The notes under the pieces were generated by a model, which ran no database searches, had not been told where the DNA came from, and worked only from the letters and a program-made list of their open reading frames with translations. Below are positions 22,852 through 34,541 of a DNA stretch of 64,000 bases, one piece after another (the stretch's first letter is position 1; each line of letters opens with the position of its first letter). Origin of the DNA: Angiostrongylus vasorum (lineage: Eukaryota; Nematoda; Chromadorea; Rhabditida; Metastrongylidae); the NCBI GenBank assembly GCA_018806985.1, contig JADANN010000086.1, positions 43,501 to 107,500 on the forward strand. Direction: 5' to 3'. The position numbers and the translations under genes are program-made.

Positions 22852-23080
22852 AAGGATGAAGGATAAAGCGTTCGGCATTGATCAATACCTGAGGGATACG
22901 CCGTGCATTCGACTTCATTAGTTCATACCTGGCCCATAAAGTGACTTGTGGGGCCTTGTAGATGTACAGAGTCAGTGCTGCTCTCCTTCCAGACAGGTCT
23001 GATGCCAATCTGAAGACCCTGGATGCATGGAAAGCTTGGTTAGTCTGGGGTGTTGGATCGATGTGATGTGGTTTGCAAGG
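22852..23080 (-). mobile_element. tRNA-headed SINE, family A, shortened
   Basis: Family A from a weak head ('cacatcacatcgatccaac' on the - strand) through the central domain ('ggcatcagacctgtctggaa') to the tail ('gatcaatgccgaacgcttta'). The 'caatcacctccaaacgatg' segment is deleted. Confidence 0.6.
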
Positions 23081-23099
23081 TACCTTTAAAAACTGCGCA

Positions 23100-25500
23100 C
23101 CTTTCATATTTGTGATGTTCCATAAGAGATTATTTTTTGCTATTTTCAGTTATTACATTTTGAGGTGTAATATTAGACGGAACGGAATGCAAAATGTTGT
23201 TCTTCAGAAAAAATTCACCAATAACGAAAATTCAGAGCCAGCAGAACAAATTTATGAAAAAAATTTCTGAGCAACGAACTAAAGGACACATAGCTTTCGT
23301 CTTCTAAGCTCTCATTTATTTCCATCACAATCATTTTCTTCATCGAAAATGTTCATCTTCTGGCTAAGCAAAAGTGCTGATTTCGGAAGTATGAAGCCAA
23401 AACATTGATCGGAGTAGTCTGTATTTTAAGGATTCGGATTAACGTCGTCTAGTCTGGTCTATCGAAGATCCACGTTTATTGGACAGCAGTGTTCTGCAAG
23501 GAATTCGTCTTCACAATTGAATTACCTAAAATAAAGTGCCAAGTTGAGCATTCCCATTCAAAAAGTCATCTAATGCTAAACATGTTCCAGCAATGCCTAC
23601 CTGACATCCTCAGTGAAGCTCAGTACGAAAGTGAAAAGTCTCTTCGTCCTCAACTATCCGTGATTGTCTGGAATGAGAATATGAAGACTCACAACGAGTA
23701 CGGCTCTTACGGACTACTTCGTCGACACAGTTTTCTGTTCAACGAGCGTCAAAGTTCTGGATCAAATGTGTATTCTACTCAGGACCATTGAAATTTGCTT
23801 CCAATTTTCTATTCAGAAGCTCTGCAGTTGCTAACAATTCAAAACTCGTTTTAACATTGTAAACAACTACCGGATTATCGATGAAGGAGATAAGTGATGT
23901 GCTTCAGCGGCGATTTAGTCCGAAGCCAAGGATTTTCATGTAAATTCGTAAATCCAAAACAAATCTCTGAATTCAAATTATGAAAAGTGTGACAACTTCT
24001 CAGTCTTCAATCTATACACTACTGATTTCAATTTCTCATTTCTTCTATGAATGAAGTAGAATTGCCCTTTTCACGTGAAATCCCTTTAGATTTCTCCATA
24101 CAAAGTCGAAGTATTGATGAATTAAAGAGAAATTTTAACTAGACGAGCACTAGTGGTTGAATAGTTGTTGAAGCTTTCTGCTCTCTTTGCTTTCAGCTGT
24201 TAAAGCAATTAAATCAGCTTGTAAGAAAAAATTAGAACTGTCCATCAAGTTTATATTACCGAGGTTTTGAAAAGGATTAGGGCGACGATGTAGAAGGGTA
24301 GGAAAAGCAAAAATAAGAAGAAAAAAAAAGGAATTGAACACCTCCACGAAAAAAAGGCTAACACAACAACCTTGAACAGCTCGCTTTTCATCGAACTGCT
24401 GTTATTCCAAAGAATTTCACTTCACGTGTTTGTAGTTATGATTCACTATGATATCGTAATATCTTAAAATGGGAACGACAATCTGTTTTCGACGTCTGGT
24501 TCCCGTCATTTCCATCGCTGACCACTGTACGACTCAAAAGCGTCGCCTCTTCTGATTGGCTGTTAGACACTTTATCGCCAAGGACCAATAGTGGATGAGT
24601 GAGGACAATTCCTCCAACATAATTGATTGTGCTATTTTTTTTTCAAAGAAGAAATGGAAATAGAAAAAAGCAGTAGATCTTTATACATCAGTTCGGTAGT
24701 CTTTTTATTAGCATTTGGCTGAAATGTAATGGTCCACTGAAATATTTATTGAATCGTTGTTGTGTAATTCTTAAATTGGTGGAGAATTTTGGATCATTTT
24801 CAGTGTATTTTATTACTTTATAACTTTTCCTTACATTTTACCTATTTGTTTTATATGGTGTTCTCAAAGTTTTAACTTTACTGTACCGGAAATGTCAATC
24901 TATCGATAAGAAGTCTGTCTCACCACTTATCATCAAAGTGTCAGCTTTTCCTACGGAACGTCTTGTCCTGCTCCAACAGTTTTCGCAATAACCGTTTTAT
25001 TATAGGAGCCATATGCTTAATGTACGTACATGTGCGTAAATGAATCGATTCGATCGAATAATACCGCTATTGATTTATTGATTTTTCTAGGGGTACTGTA
25101 TTCGTTACGATTTTTCTAATGTCTACGTGTAACATCAATTTTTTATGTCCTCAACTCGGACAGCTGTCAAATGAAGGTGACTATTTTTCACTTACAGTTT
25201 CCTTGAGTTTTTTCTTTTTACGTTTTACTCGTTTAAATCATCGCTGTATTCCTTCATATTGTTCTTTCCTGTTCCTTATTTTATGGGAAAGGTGAGTCAC
25301 CGCCAGCCCAGCGTGCGGGATCATTTTCATTTCATATCGACCGATTTCTTCGATCATCTTATTTATATTGGCCCTCGATCATTAGTTTTGTGAATCAAAA
25401 AAACCTGTAATTTTCAAATTTTATCCAAAATCACGTCACTCCTCGTCTACGACTTCTGCTTTTGATGAGATTGAGAATGTACGAAAATTTCCAGGAGCAC
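23100..25500. other. no gene recognised
   Basis: An open frame at 23489-23791 (+, 100 codons) has fairly balanced composition but no domain and no convincing splice-site pair. A tiny 24-nt segment at 24193-24216 lies between a TTTCAG and a GTAAGA, but this is probably chance. Confidence 0.4.
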
Positions 25501-25514
25501 TACCGGAAGTGGGT

Positions 25515-25689
25515 CGCAAAAACGCATGTAGATATATATAAAAGTGTATATATACGTACATACGCATATGCACGTTTACCTATACATGAATACACATACC
25601 CACACATACACACACCGACACACAGGCCCATGCACATACATACCTATGTATACACGCACACATATACAGATACACAGACACATACACAT

Positions 25690-25748
<59 letters not shown>

Positions 25749-25830
25749 TACGCACTCGAAATCCCATGCACAAACCTAGACGTCGATACACATACACACA
25801 CACCAACACACACACCTAGACACATGCACA
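25515..25830. repeat. compound CA/TA microsatellite region
   Basis: Irregular CA- and TA-rich repeats with a pure TA core at about 25701-25742. Frames in all phases give Tyr/Ile/Thr/His repeats and are not genes. Confidence 0.95.
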
Positions 25831-25962
25831 CACACATGCAGGGAACCATTCAAATATGTAGAAGACCTTTCGGATACTTCCGTATAATTGTTTTAGACTT
25901 ATCCAGCTCACTTTTAACTGTCTTCCTTGTTATTACCCTATTCTCTTTCATCTATATGACCT

Positions 25963-26245
25963 GACTTCACATATTGTGCCGACCTCAGCCCTTTTATTCG
26001 TTTCATAGCCTCATATTCGTCGTCCACGAAGGTCTTCAGATTTTCTTGATAGTTTGCTTGCCACTTGAGAATTTTGTCTTCCATATGAATGTTGCCGAAT
26101 ACTTTCCGAGTCGATTTTTCTGGGTAGTCTAGGTTAGCTCACTAGAACCTTAAATGAAACGTTCCGCACTGAACTCTGGTAGCAACCTGGTAAGCCTAAA
26201 AATGAGCGCTGTTGGAGCATGACATGGTCTAGCCACCGACTATGG
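25963..26245 (-). mobile_element. SINE-like repeat, family D, decayed
   Basis: Recognisable by 'attcgtcgtccacgaaggtc', 'ttgagaattttgtcttccat' and 'gggtagtctaggttagctca'. The head end 'catggtctagccaccgacta' resembles the reversed A-box region. Confidence 0.6.
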
Positions 26246-26662
26246 AGCTGTTCCACAGCATCTCTAACCATTTCATTTCCTGCTTCTGCCTCACTTGCAT
26301 TATAAGTGAACAGTTCTTTTCTTCCTCTTTCCTGGACTCCCCAACTTCCTTCCCTTCCTGGTCACTCTCTTCTCCATGTTCCTGTTCTTCTTCTAGCTTG
26401 CTTTCTTTTTCATAAATTGTATACATCTATATTCTCTCCATGTAACAGCTGAAATCACACGTCATGCTAACGAAGATTTCTTTTTTATTTCATTTCACAA
26501 AATTTTTTTCTGTCTTTTTTACACAGAGCTGTACAACGATTTGTTTCGGATCATCTAAATCTTATCGTTCGATCTCAATTCGATTCTTTGTTCACTTGTG
26601 GTTTTTTCGATTCAAAACCATCCTTAGGATTTCCAAAAAGGTGAAACAGTTTGTTTTTTCAG

Positions 26663-26735
26663 GAATAGAACAAATTCGCCAAACAGATTCAACAGTATTT
26701 AAATATCTTAATCTTTGTCTTAATTTTCACCAGAG
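26663..26735 (+). CDS. candidate internal exon of an unidentified gene
   Basis: A 73-nt segment between a strong acceptor (TTTTTTCAG ending at 26662) and a consensus donor (AG|GTGAGC starting at 26736). It has one open frame: two leading bases, 23 codons (IEQIRQTDSTVFKYLNLCLN is the main part) and two trailing bases. The polypyrimidine acceptor is the strongest on the + strand in this neighbourhood. No family was recognised, and chance pairing of splice-like sites in AT-rich DNA is a real alternative. Confidence 0.3.
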
Positions 26736-27150
26736 GTGAGCAATTCTGATGTTCGAGAAGCACACTGTAGCCTTATCGATCACTACCGTAATATTCCAGG
26801 TGAACTTTCGAAGAAAATGCGCTCTAAGAAAATTTTTCAGAAAATGGTATAACCCGAACAATTCTGTAACAGAAAAACTAATAGAAAACATTTAACGGAA
26901 GATATTAACGTTCTACCACTTTCGTCTCTCATCGTCTAACGTGATTCGTTCTACACGCTTTCTTCTTTTCTGTCCTTTCTCTTTTTTCCTACCTCAAGAA
27001 ATCTCCATCTGCACCACGTTTCCTATCGAAAAAGACTTTTTTTCGAATTTACTAGGTAATTCTTGGTCCCTAAAATCTCCCAATATATCAAAACGACATA
27101 GTCGTTTTTTTCAATTCTAGACATTGATTTTAGTTATTGTTGTCTTATAC

Positions 27151-27546
27151 CTCCCGACGGTTCACCGCCTCGTCGTGGCTGAGGTACTCCTGGATGTCGG
27201 GCTGCGATGTACAGCGGGTGGATTCATCTCTTCAGCAGGCTCTCCTAAGCTGAAAAAGAAGTCCAACGTTTCCATAAAGAAGCGTAGCTAAGAGTAAACC
27301 AATACCAGCATCCACCACCGTCCTGGTACCAAACTGGTCGCATGGTCTCCGCATGGCAAATCTCCTTCTGATCCACAAGAGCTGCGACTGCCTGTCGTGG
27401 TGACGACCTGGGGCAGACTTTGGCCAGGCTGTCCTCGGGATTCCAGGGAATCACAATGGCTTAACCAGCAGTTCTCCGAAAAATGGTGATTATGCTGGAG
27501 CTCGCACAACTAGTGAGGACGGGCCGTTAAAATATCAAGTAAGTAA
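27151..27546 (-). mobile_element. dispersed repeat, family C, full-length copy
   Basis: Matches 1297-1678 in reverse: starts 'ctcccgacggttcaccgcct', contains 'gtggtgacgacctggggcag' and 'aatggcttaaccagcagttc', and ends close to 'atcaagtaagtaagta', the counterpart of 'acttggatacttggatgg'. Confidence 0.75.
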
Positions 27547-27589
27547 GTATTATACAGTTTCTTTCCTTCATTAAAAGATTAACAAAGTA

Positions 27590-27820
27590 TGCAGTGTTAG
27601 ACGTTGATCAACCCTTGAAGGGTTCGTCATTAATTCGACTTCATTAAGCACTGTTATAGATGTTTGAAAGCACATCTGGCCCTATAGACTGACTTGCGGT
27701 GGTCTACTGATCCTAGCTGGTTCAGGCGGAAAAGAGGACTCAGTGAGCCCAGGGCATAGGGTCAAACCCATAACCACATGTGTATTACAAGGCACCTCTA
27801 ACCACTGCGCTTTCAAAATT
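27590..27820 (-). mobile_element. tRNA-headed SINE, family A
   Basis: On the - strand the head has A-box 'gaaagcgcagtggttagagg' and an almost perfect B-box 'tatgggtttgaccctatgc'. The central domain is decayed, and the tail reads 'ttaatgaagtcgaattaatg' to 'gatcaacgtctaac'. Confidence 0.65.
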
Positions 27821-27829
27821 CCATTACGA

Positions 27830-28720
27830 AGAACTGTTAGGTTTAGCTTCCTTCAATCCATTCCACTTAGGCCGATCGTTCCTCTATGCAGGTTTCCTTC
27901 TGTTCGTGTAGTTTTCTTAGGACCACGACGATATGGAGTGTACAAACAAAGTCGAAGAGCTGAGAGTGTTTAGCCGTCGGACAATCAACTGCCTTCACTT
28001 TTTGCTTGATTCTTCAGATGAAGCCGTTCTCCCATTTTTACGAAGACATAATTGTACAAACCTATAACGATGAATTATGTTTCGATTAAATTATTGGAAA
28101 TTTGTATGGATTATGTCTGAAGGCTTACGGACTGTGATAAATAACGACATAGTTCTTTGTGAACACTAAAATCCTCTGAAAACGGATTTCGTCTTCGATA
28201 AAGCTTTGTCCAGATTGTCGATATGAGCCAAGTGAACAAATGTTCTCCTCACGGCATATTATTGCCGTGGTTCGTATAACTGCGTTTGACTACGGTAAGT
28301 CAGAAATTTCCAATACGGTAATGATTCTTTCTTCTTCTGAACATACACAACGAAATTGGACTTTGAACTGACAACCATCACTTTGTTCATAGGCGGTGAC
28401 GGGAGCCCTTCTGTGGGCGGCTACTCCTTCAGCTAGTAAGGCTATTTTTCCTCTTTTTCCTCTTTTTTTTAAGGTGTATCTCTATCATTTTTACGGTACA
28501 ATATCGCGAACTCGAGGGTTCGTCTTGATGGCCTGAGGTTATACCATATCCCTATAGCTCTCTTAACAACTTCTTGTTCAACTTTGAACCAACAAATTTT
28601 TCATATAGTATATGGGGTGAATGTGCTTTGTCATCGATCCGTAACCTATGAGCAATTTGGGAATGACTGGAATCTTCCAGAAGTTTAGAATAAAATAAAA
28701 TTTCCAAACACTACACTTCT
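27830..28720. other. no gene recognised
   Basis: Plain AT-rich sequence. A short T-rich tract is at about 28445-28470. Confidence 0.5.
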
Positions 28721-28724
28721 AGTG

Positions 28725-28865
28725 ATGCTGAAATATTTGCAAAACTCCCCCACCGCAAACACCTGCGGTGGGGAAGGAATGGGCTATTATCCTTTTTGGG
28801 GGGCTAACGCGTTCACCACCACACCATGCGGGTCTTTCGTTTTGCCTGTCCCTCAGCTACTAAAC
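28725..28865 (-). mobile_element. SINE-like repeat, family B, fragment
   Basis: Contains 'gatgctgaaatatttgcaaa', a small perfect hairpin 'ccccaccgcaaacacctgcggtgggg' in two halves, and 'aacgcgttcaccaccacacc'. It corresponds to the tail and tRNA-like portion of family B. Confidence 0.6.
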
Positions 28866-29382
28866 TTCTATTCATAAATAGTATGTTTCAATGTTGTGCT
28901 GTGCATTATGTACTGTAATCATAGACCAATAGAAAACTTCTATAATAGGCATTTCGCATTACTGAAAACCTTTCTTGTCGATACAAAGTCGGAACTTTGC
29001 TTCTTTCGTCATTGTTAAAATTAGAAAAAATAAGCGATTAGGCAGTCATCAAAACGGAATAAAATCGGGATTAATCCGATTCCTGACGTAAGGGAATCCA
29101 TGATGACGAGTGCGAAGAAGTCAATATTAATACACATAGTCCTATCCGCTGAAGATAAGAACTTTAGCAACCAGAAAACTGTTGTGGAGTCCTCCGAACA
29201 ACAAGTTACCAGTGATTTTTTTAACGAGATTTAAACACGTTAACCTCGTTTTTGTTGAAATAAGCATTTAGTCCTTTTTCCCCTCAGCTGATTTTCTCAG
29301 TAGAATTTCAGACGTTCATGGACAGCTAGAAGATCTTTCTTTGTTGTTCTGCATAGTTTTTCTCAATATCACATCATTTTTA

Positions 29383-29540
29383 GGAGAGTGCTTAGCACAG
29401 TGGTTAGAAGTGCCCTCTGCAAAACACACGTTGTCTTTGTTTCGATCTCGAGCTTTGCGTTCACCGAGCCTTCCACCCCTCACCTCACTGGAGAGTGGAA
29501 ATCGGTACCACACTTATCTGAGAGGTTGAAACAGTAATTT
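29383..29540 (+). mobile_element. tRNA-headed SINE, family A, 3'-truncated
   Basis: Good A-box 'tgcttagcacagtggttaga' (29389-29408), a B-box-like 'gtttcgatctcga', and the central domain 'gagtggaaatcggtaccaca'. The family A tail is absent beyond 29540. Confidence 0.65.
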
Positions 29541-29559
29541 GACAATGTACCTTGTTTTA

Positions 29560-29900
29560 TTGGTAAGCAAACACAAGGTTGTTACCAATTATTTATTCGC
29601 CTTACGTTTCGACTTCTTCGTCTTCCTCAGAACCGATGATTCGAGTCGATGTCCGCAGTCTTTTTTGTTTTCCAAATTATTGTGAACAGTTAGTCATTAT
29701 AAATAAAAAACCGTCCTGTACAAAAGAGTGCTGCCGGGTGAAGTAGCCCCATTTGAACGTTGCTCCACTGCAGAAAATTCGTCTCGGTGGGACTACGAAA
29801 AGACCACATCGAGAAGAAGAATGAGAAGGAGGAGAGGTCTGTGAACCACCGACTCGGATCATCGGCGCTTAGGAAGGTGAAGAAGTCGGAGCGCAAATCG
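29560..29900. mobile_element. PLE-associated repeat block with hammerhead-like motif
   Basis: The left part carries a - strand hammerhead-like motif (29598-29634: core CUGAGGA, GAC/GUC helix II, GAA and ACGU). The right part ('cgaaaagaccacatcgagaa', 'accgactcggatcatcggcg') matches, in the opposite orientation, the blocks around 12200-12330 and 33810-33950. The two halves thus form a decayed inverted arrangement. Confidence 0.5.
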
Positions 29901-30460
29901 AATAAATATTTGGTAACAGCCTCGTATTAGCTTATTTATGAAGCAACATACATTGATCATTTATACCGAGGTTAAATGAAAGTTGGTATACAATGATACT
30001 AATTTGACACCTTAGAAACCGATCTTCCTTAAACCTCACCATAATCAGTAAATAGTTTCTTGGGTTATTAGGCTGACCTTGAATTGTTACAGAAACTTTT
30101 CTTCGGCTAGCACCTTGTCGTCTTCGTTCTCTTCAGTGCCGGATTGGTCGAAGTCAAAAGTCCACAGGTGATCGTCCTTCCCATCTAGGTGTTCGCTGTC
30201 GCATCGAGTGAAGAATCTCACTCCACGGTGTCTTCTCATACAGAGCGTATGTTGATCTGTTGCTGCCACACAATATGATCTAATTTTTTCTTGGAGTTAG
30301 TTCAGCGCTGAACATGGCGAAGATGTCGAGACGCTAGGCTAGTAAAAGTTTGTGTAACAACCATGCGTTAGCTTGATCACTTAAGGAACCACTAATTCAA
30401 CAGATTAGAATGTATTTTCCCATTGATTAGCTAACAACAGGTTGATAAAAAGCTTTACTT

Positions 30461-30496
30461 GGCTAACGTTTCGGCGCGTTCGCCTTCTTCAGAACC
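30461..30496 (-). ncRNA. hammerhead ribozyme-like motif
   Basis: On the - strand: 5' helix I GGUU, core CUGAAGA, one extra A, helix II GGCG-AACG-CGCC, GAA, palindromic ACGU, cleavage-site base U, and 3' helix I AGCC. Helix I pairs over four positions (one G-U). Its bases differ from those of the 44268 copy yet remain paired, which supports folding. The extra A between core and helix II and the U at the cleavage site would be expected to weaken activity (inference). Confidence 0.5.
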
Positions 30497-30604
30497 GGTC
30501 TGATTCGAGTCGACTATCCACAGTTATCCTTTCTTTCCATTACTAATTGGACAGAACGGTAGGCCGTGGCAAAGTCGCTATTTGAGTCAGGTATCCATGA
30601 ATGG

Positions 30605-30705
30605 AAGAAATGAATCAGTTCTAACAATCCTTGATGTAGCCGAACGCATGGCGCGTTCCGAGGACTGATCAACGCGAAAGCTTCATCAGTTGTCCTTTAT
30701 TCATA
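30605..30705 (+). mobile_element. family A SINE, tail fragment
   Basis: Only the tail is left: 'gccgaacgcatggcgcgttc' and 'gactgatcaacgcgaaagct'. Confidence 0.5.
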
Positions 30706-31123
30706 TTATTTGTATCTGTAAACTTTCATATTCATCTCTACGAATGCGAATTGGTGTCTAAATGGATACCTATTTGTGAGGGTGCCGTTCAACTCGGCAT
30801 TGGTAAGTATTCATCTGAGATACGCTTACTGATGATTTTTGAGGTTTTACGGCGACTATTCTGTACGGCGCTTTGGATTCATTCAATGAGCTCTCCAGTG
30901 ACCAGAGCATAAATTTAAGTATATCGATTTTAAAGAAAGTGTTAACAGTCACTTCTTGTTCTTCGGCAGTGAAGCCCTGTGCTGTAAAACCTCGGATCTC
31001 CTCAATGAAACAGGTTTTATCAGACTACTATTAAATCTTATAAAATTACTGAGGATTTCTGATGACGTTATTAATGAAGTGAATCAATTTTTTTATCTTT
31101 TATTTTTTATTCTAAATGACCCG

Positions 31124-31428
31124 TTTTCGTATCAACCGTGCGGATCACCTAGCATTTCTTCGGTCCGATTTGGTCTCCAAAGATTTCGCTTATGCATTTG
31201 GTCGCTGCTTGACGATTGTCGTCTGCTCTATGAACGTCGCTGAATGCTGTTTGAGCCGATTCTTCCTGAGGTCTTGGGATACTCTGGCTACAGCGTTCCC
31301 TCTTGGGAACAGCAGACACATCTGATACCACTTTCCCGACTCCACAGAAATCAGAGGGTTAGTGAACTCGGGACGGCATCAAACCAGCAACGTGTTCGTG
31401 ATGAACGGCACCAATGCCACCTGACCCC
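31124..31428 (-). mobile_element. SINE-like repeat, family D
   Basis: About 305 bp: 'caaccgtgcggatcacctag', 'ttgacgattgtcgtctgctc', 'ttcctgaggtcttgggatac'. At the high-coordinate end is the reversed head 'gggacggcatcaaaccagca' followed by 'ggcaccaatgccacctgac', whose reverse complement carries the A-box. Confidence 0.65.
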
Positions 31429-31938
31429 TGAGATAGAACAATAGGGAAGGAAAGTTATTAACTCTTGTTTTCAGATTCTGAGAAATATGAGAGTGCGTCG
31501 AAGTATTACCTGTATTATCTGCAATCCCATTAGTCACTAAGGGACTTGACCAGATTTCATTACATTCTTGTAGTGCGTCAAAACTGAACAGTGGAATTTC
31601 CTCACCTGGCGGACATAGAAATCATTCTTTTCCATTCCTACTTTTTTTCACAATTACTCTTTCACACTTTTACACATCAGACCGTACCTAAATGCAGCTC
31701 CTTAAACTCCTCCTGTTTCCGGTTTTGGGGTGATGACGAAGTATCGATGATAGGATTGTAGTTGTGCGATAGATTTAAGCTAATTAATTAAATAACCTTC
31801 TCTATGTTCTTGTTAAACATTTTTTTCCTTCGTACAGCTTTTTTTATACCAAAAACGTGTCCTTAAGAAGTGGTTTAGTAATTCACTGTGATGATAAGGA
31901 AGGTTTGCAATTACATAGAATTATACTTACACTTCTGT

Positions 31939-32210
31939 GGCGTGTTTGGTACAGTGGTCGGAGGCGCCTTGCAATATGTATGGATCGGTCCTCGTGCCCA
32001 TAGCTCACAAAGCCTTCCATTCCTCCGAGTCTACCAAATTGGTACTAGACTTGTCCGGGAGGATAGCAGCACTGGCCCTTTACATTGGTAGGCCACCGCG
32101 AGTCATTGTAAAGGCCAGATATGCATTCAATCACCTCCAAACGATGCTTAATGAAGTCGAATACATGGCGCATCCCTCAGGAATTGGTCAACGCCAAGAG
32201 CGTTATCTTT
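31939..32210 (+). mobile_element. tRNA-headed SINE, family A, full-length copy
   Basis: Head 'gtttggtacagtggtcggag' (A-box), 'tatggatcggtcc' (weak B-box), central domain 'gagtctaccaaattggtact', and a tail almost identical to the 2-kb copy through 'caatcacctccaaacgatgc'. One of the least diverged copies, so the family was active relatively recently (inference). Confidence 0.75.
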
Positions 32211-32244
32211 TCCTGTATAATTATACTTCTACTCATTATTTGTA

Positions 32245-32592
32245 CGACCTAATTTCATGAATTATGAGGAACTCCGCACTTGTCATTTTTGGTTCACTGG
32301 TACGAATTTGTCGTCGCAAAAGGTCTTGGGATTTTGCGTGTGGGCTCAGGTGACACCCGTGGAGTTTGTCTTCTTTATAAATGTTGTTGAATGCTGGTCG
32401 AATAGATTCTTTCTGGAATCATGAGCGGCCTAGCTGAGTATTCCCAGCTTTACGGATCCTGAGGAGTTTTTCTCAGGTAAGTCTTCTACCTAGTTGGCTA
32501 TCCCGGAGAAATAAAGGAGGAAGGTTTGGTTGACTCGGCGCGGAGTCGAACGAGGGATGATGCCCGTATTATATGGCACCTCTGATCAATAC
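32245..32592 (-). mobile_element. SINE-like repeat, family D
   Basis: Directly abuts the family A copy at 31939-32210. Blocks 'gtggagtttgtcttctttat', 'gttgttgaatgctggtcgaa' and 'tgagcggcctagctgagtat' are followed by the reversed head 'cggcgcggagtcgaacgagg' (its reverse complement gives a TCGACTCC-type B-box) and the region of the A-box near 32570. Confidence 0.65.
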
Positions 32593-32599
32593 ATCTTCT

Positions 32600-33368
32600 A
32601 TGCCCTACTGAAGCTCATTAAGATTGCCGAAACTGAAATTATTTCTCCACCAGCTAAGGCTGATGGTTTTCTTCTATTTTTCTTTGAATGGAATGAGATG
32701 GAAAAATTGTAAGGAATAATTGAAAGAATGCTTTCAAAAGAAAAAAAAGGAATCACAAATTATTTCCTGCCCACGCATATACATTTAAGGACAAAAACAC
32801 CTTTTGAAGCTTAACAAAGCCTTATTATCATCAAGAGATTAGCACCTTAAATGTCTAGGTGTTTGTGCCTTTTTTCAGGAAACATCTGTGAGGAAAACTT
32901 CTTAGAATATCTATAGACGACTGATATCCGAAGGTTTTTGCTTACCGTGACGTCAATATTTTGTCAGGATAGTTTTTTGCTTCGTTTTCAGTTTCCATCA
33001 AAAAGAAATTTCTATTGTTTTTTTTCACGTTGGTCGTCAATGACTATACAAACTTTGAAAAACCCGAAAACACTCTCATACCTGTTATGACCTCATCATT
33101 TTCATTGCTGAGCACCGTGTTGTTGAAGAAAATCCTCTCTAATCGCAATAAGAGGGAATCGTTCAAAGTTTTCATTTTCTGAAGCTTTTTTTTCCTTTGC
33201 TCCTGAAGATATTTATCGCATTTGTTTATGTTATGACGTCATTTTGGTGTTCCAAAATTTTAAGAGATGTGGATAAGTTGCCTATTTCTTAGAAACAATC
33301 CGGAAAATGAAGAAGTTCTCACTTCCATTCAAAGTCATTTGCTGTTTTCTGTCTCTCCGTATCTCTCC

Positions 33369-33371
<3 letters not shown>
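32600..33371. other. no gene recognised
   Basis: AT-rich with T-rich runs. No splice-bounded open frame was convincing. Confidence 0.5.

Positions 33372-33411
<40 letters not shown>
33372..33411. repeat. (CT)n microsatellite
   Basis: About 20 CT units. It gives Ser/Leu repeat frames that are not genes. Confidence 0.95.
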
Positions 33412-33412
<1 letters not shown>

Positions 33413-33607
33413 ATCCCCACCTCGCTCTCCCTCCCTTTATATCGCCTCTTGTATTGTCCTCACTTTTTTTCGTCTGCTTCAATTCTTTGTAAAAAAATGA
33501 ATTCTAAGAATTTCAACGGGTCATCTGGACAATTTCTTTCTCATTTATTAATGCCTTTCTTCATAAGCAAACACGATTTGTTACTACAGCATTTATTAAA
33601 TCACAAC

Positions 33608-33643
33608 GGCTGACGGTTTGGCGGCTTCGCCTTCTTCAGAGCC
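33608..33643 (-). ncRNA. hammerhead-like motif, decayed
   Basis: On the - strand: helix I GGCU with AGCC, core CUGAAGA, extra A, helix II GGCG-AAGC-CGCC. It then reads C-AAAC-CGUC instead of GAAACGUC, so the GAA element is damaged. Helices I and II remain fully paired. Confidence 0.4.
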
Positions 33644-33734
33644 TGGAAAAGTCAGATTGACATCCAGTCTACTCGGCTAAACACTTTCATAAACCTCAGC
33701 AGACTAGAGCTAGCACATAAATTTCCATTTGTTT

Positions 33735-33960
33735 AAATTGTTGAGCTTACACGAGGTTGATAAGTTATCTTTATTTAGCTAACGTTTCCACGTCTTCGTC
33801 TTCATCTGAGCCGATGATCCGAGTCGATGGTCCGCAGTTGTTCCTCTTCTCGATGTGGCGTCTTCGTCTTCGTATCGAATCGGATCTTCCTCATTGGAGC
33901 ATCTCTCGCATGAGGCATACTCACTCGACGACGCTCTTTTATACACGATGCTAGCTTTTG
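33735..33960 (-). mobile_element. PLE-associated terminal repeat
   Basis: Close relative of 12115-12340: 'ttgagcttacacgaggttga', a decayed hammerhead-like motif at about 33776-33812 (core CAGAUGA, with the essential U changed), 'gatggtccgcagttgttcct', and 'gctcttttatacacg'. PLE coding remnants follow at 34176-34345 on the same (-) strand, upstream in transcription, so the motif lies 3' of the coding end. Confidence 0.55.
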
Positions 33961-34175
33961 ATAATAGTGATTGTTCGGTCCTTTTGTGTCGGTGTCCGGC
34001 TTTTTTTTCCGGACAATTCATCCAGCAAAGCTCGGTATCTTTGCATAGCAAACAGCTTCTCTTAAGCATCCACTGTTCTGTTTGTTGTAAGTCATCCAGT
34101 TAACTGGTGCAGACGAGCTGCACGGTGTTCTATATGGGCGAAAACTGTTTTCCTCTGTCAGATTAAAGAATCAGC

Positions 34176-34345
34176 CTAAGGTATAACGCTAGGGTTACCG
34201 ATGATCACAAGACACTCTTCTTTGAGGTTCATTTTTTGGATTTTTGGAATGAATCCAAAGCGCTTCAAGAGTTTTACGTGCTGACGTTTTGGATTCCTGT
34301 TCAAGGATGTGCTCATCAAGAAAGATAGTGAATTATTGATCAATG
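34176..34345 (-). pseudogene. Penelope-like element, C-terminal remnant
   Basis: On the - strand two frames together give the end of a PLE protein: SARKTLEALWIHSKNPK (about 34245-34295) followed, after a one-base shift, by KMNLKEECLVI (about 34205-34240). In the family this block follows the GIY-YIG endonuclease. The block TLEALWI/KNPKxN also occurs, decayed, at about 36390-36450 in the larger PLE. Nothing of RT remains here. Confidence 0.7.
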
Positions 34346-34541
34346 CCGAGGTTAAAAAGTAAGTCGGTGTTGAGATATCATTTATCATTTTTTTATCTAC
34401 CGCTACCTTATAGCGGATGCCGTAAGAAAATAACTATCCCCAATATTCGAAGGTTCTGAATGTCTGGCGTTTTTTTTTCCTTTTGTCTTCGGCCACGTTA
34501 AAATCATACAATATAATTGCCCTGCTAGTCCGTACTCTCAC

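Noticed and set aside
23489..23791. 100-codon + strand frame
   Set aside because: Reasonable composition but no homology recognised, no splice pair and no start context.
24193..24216. 24-nt micro-exon between TTTCAG and GTAAGA
   Set aside because: Too short to separate from chance splice-like sites in AT-rich DNA.
25462..25849. Four overlapping open frames of 79-105 codons
   Set aside because: Low-complexity translations of a CA/TA microsatellite on both strands.
33267..33500. Ser/Leu-repeat open frames
   Set aside because: Product of the (CT)n tract.
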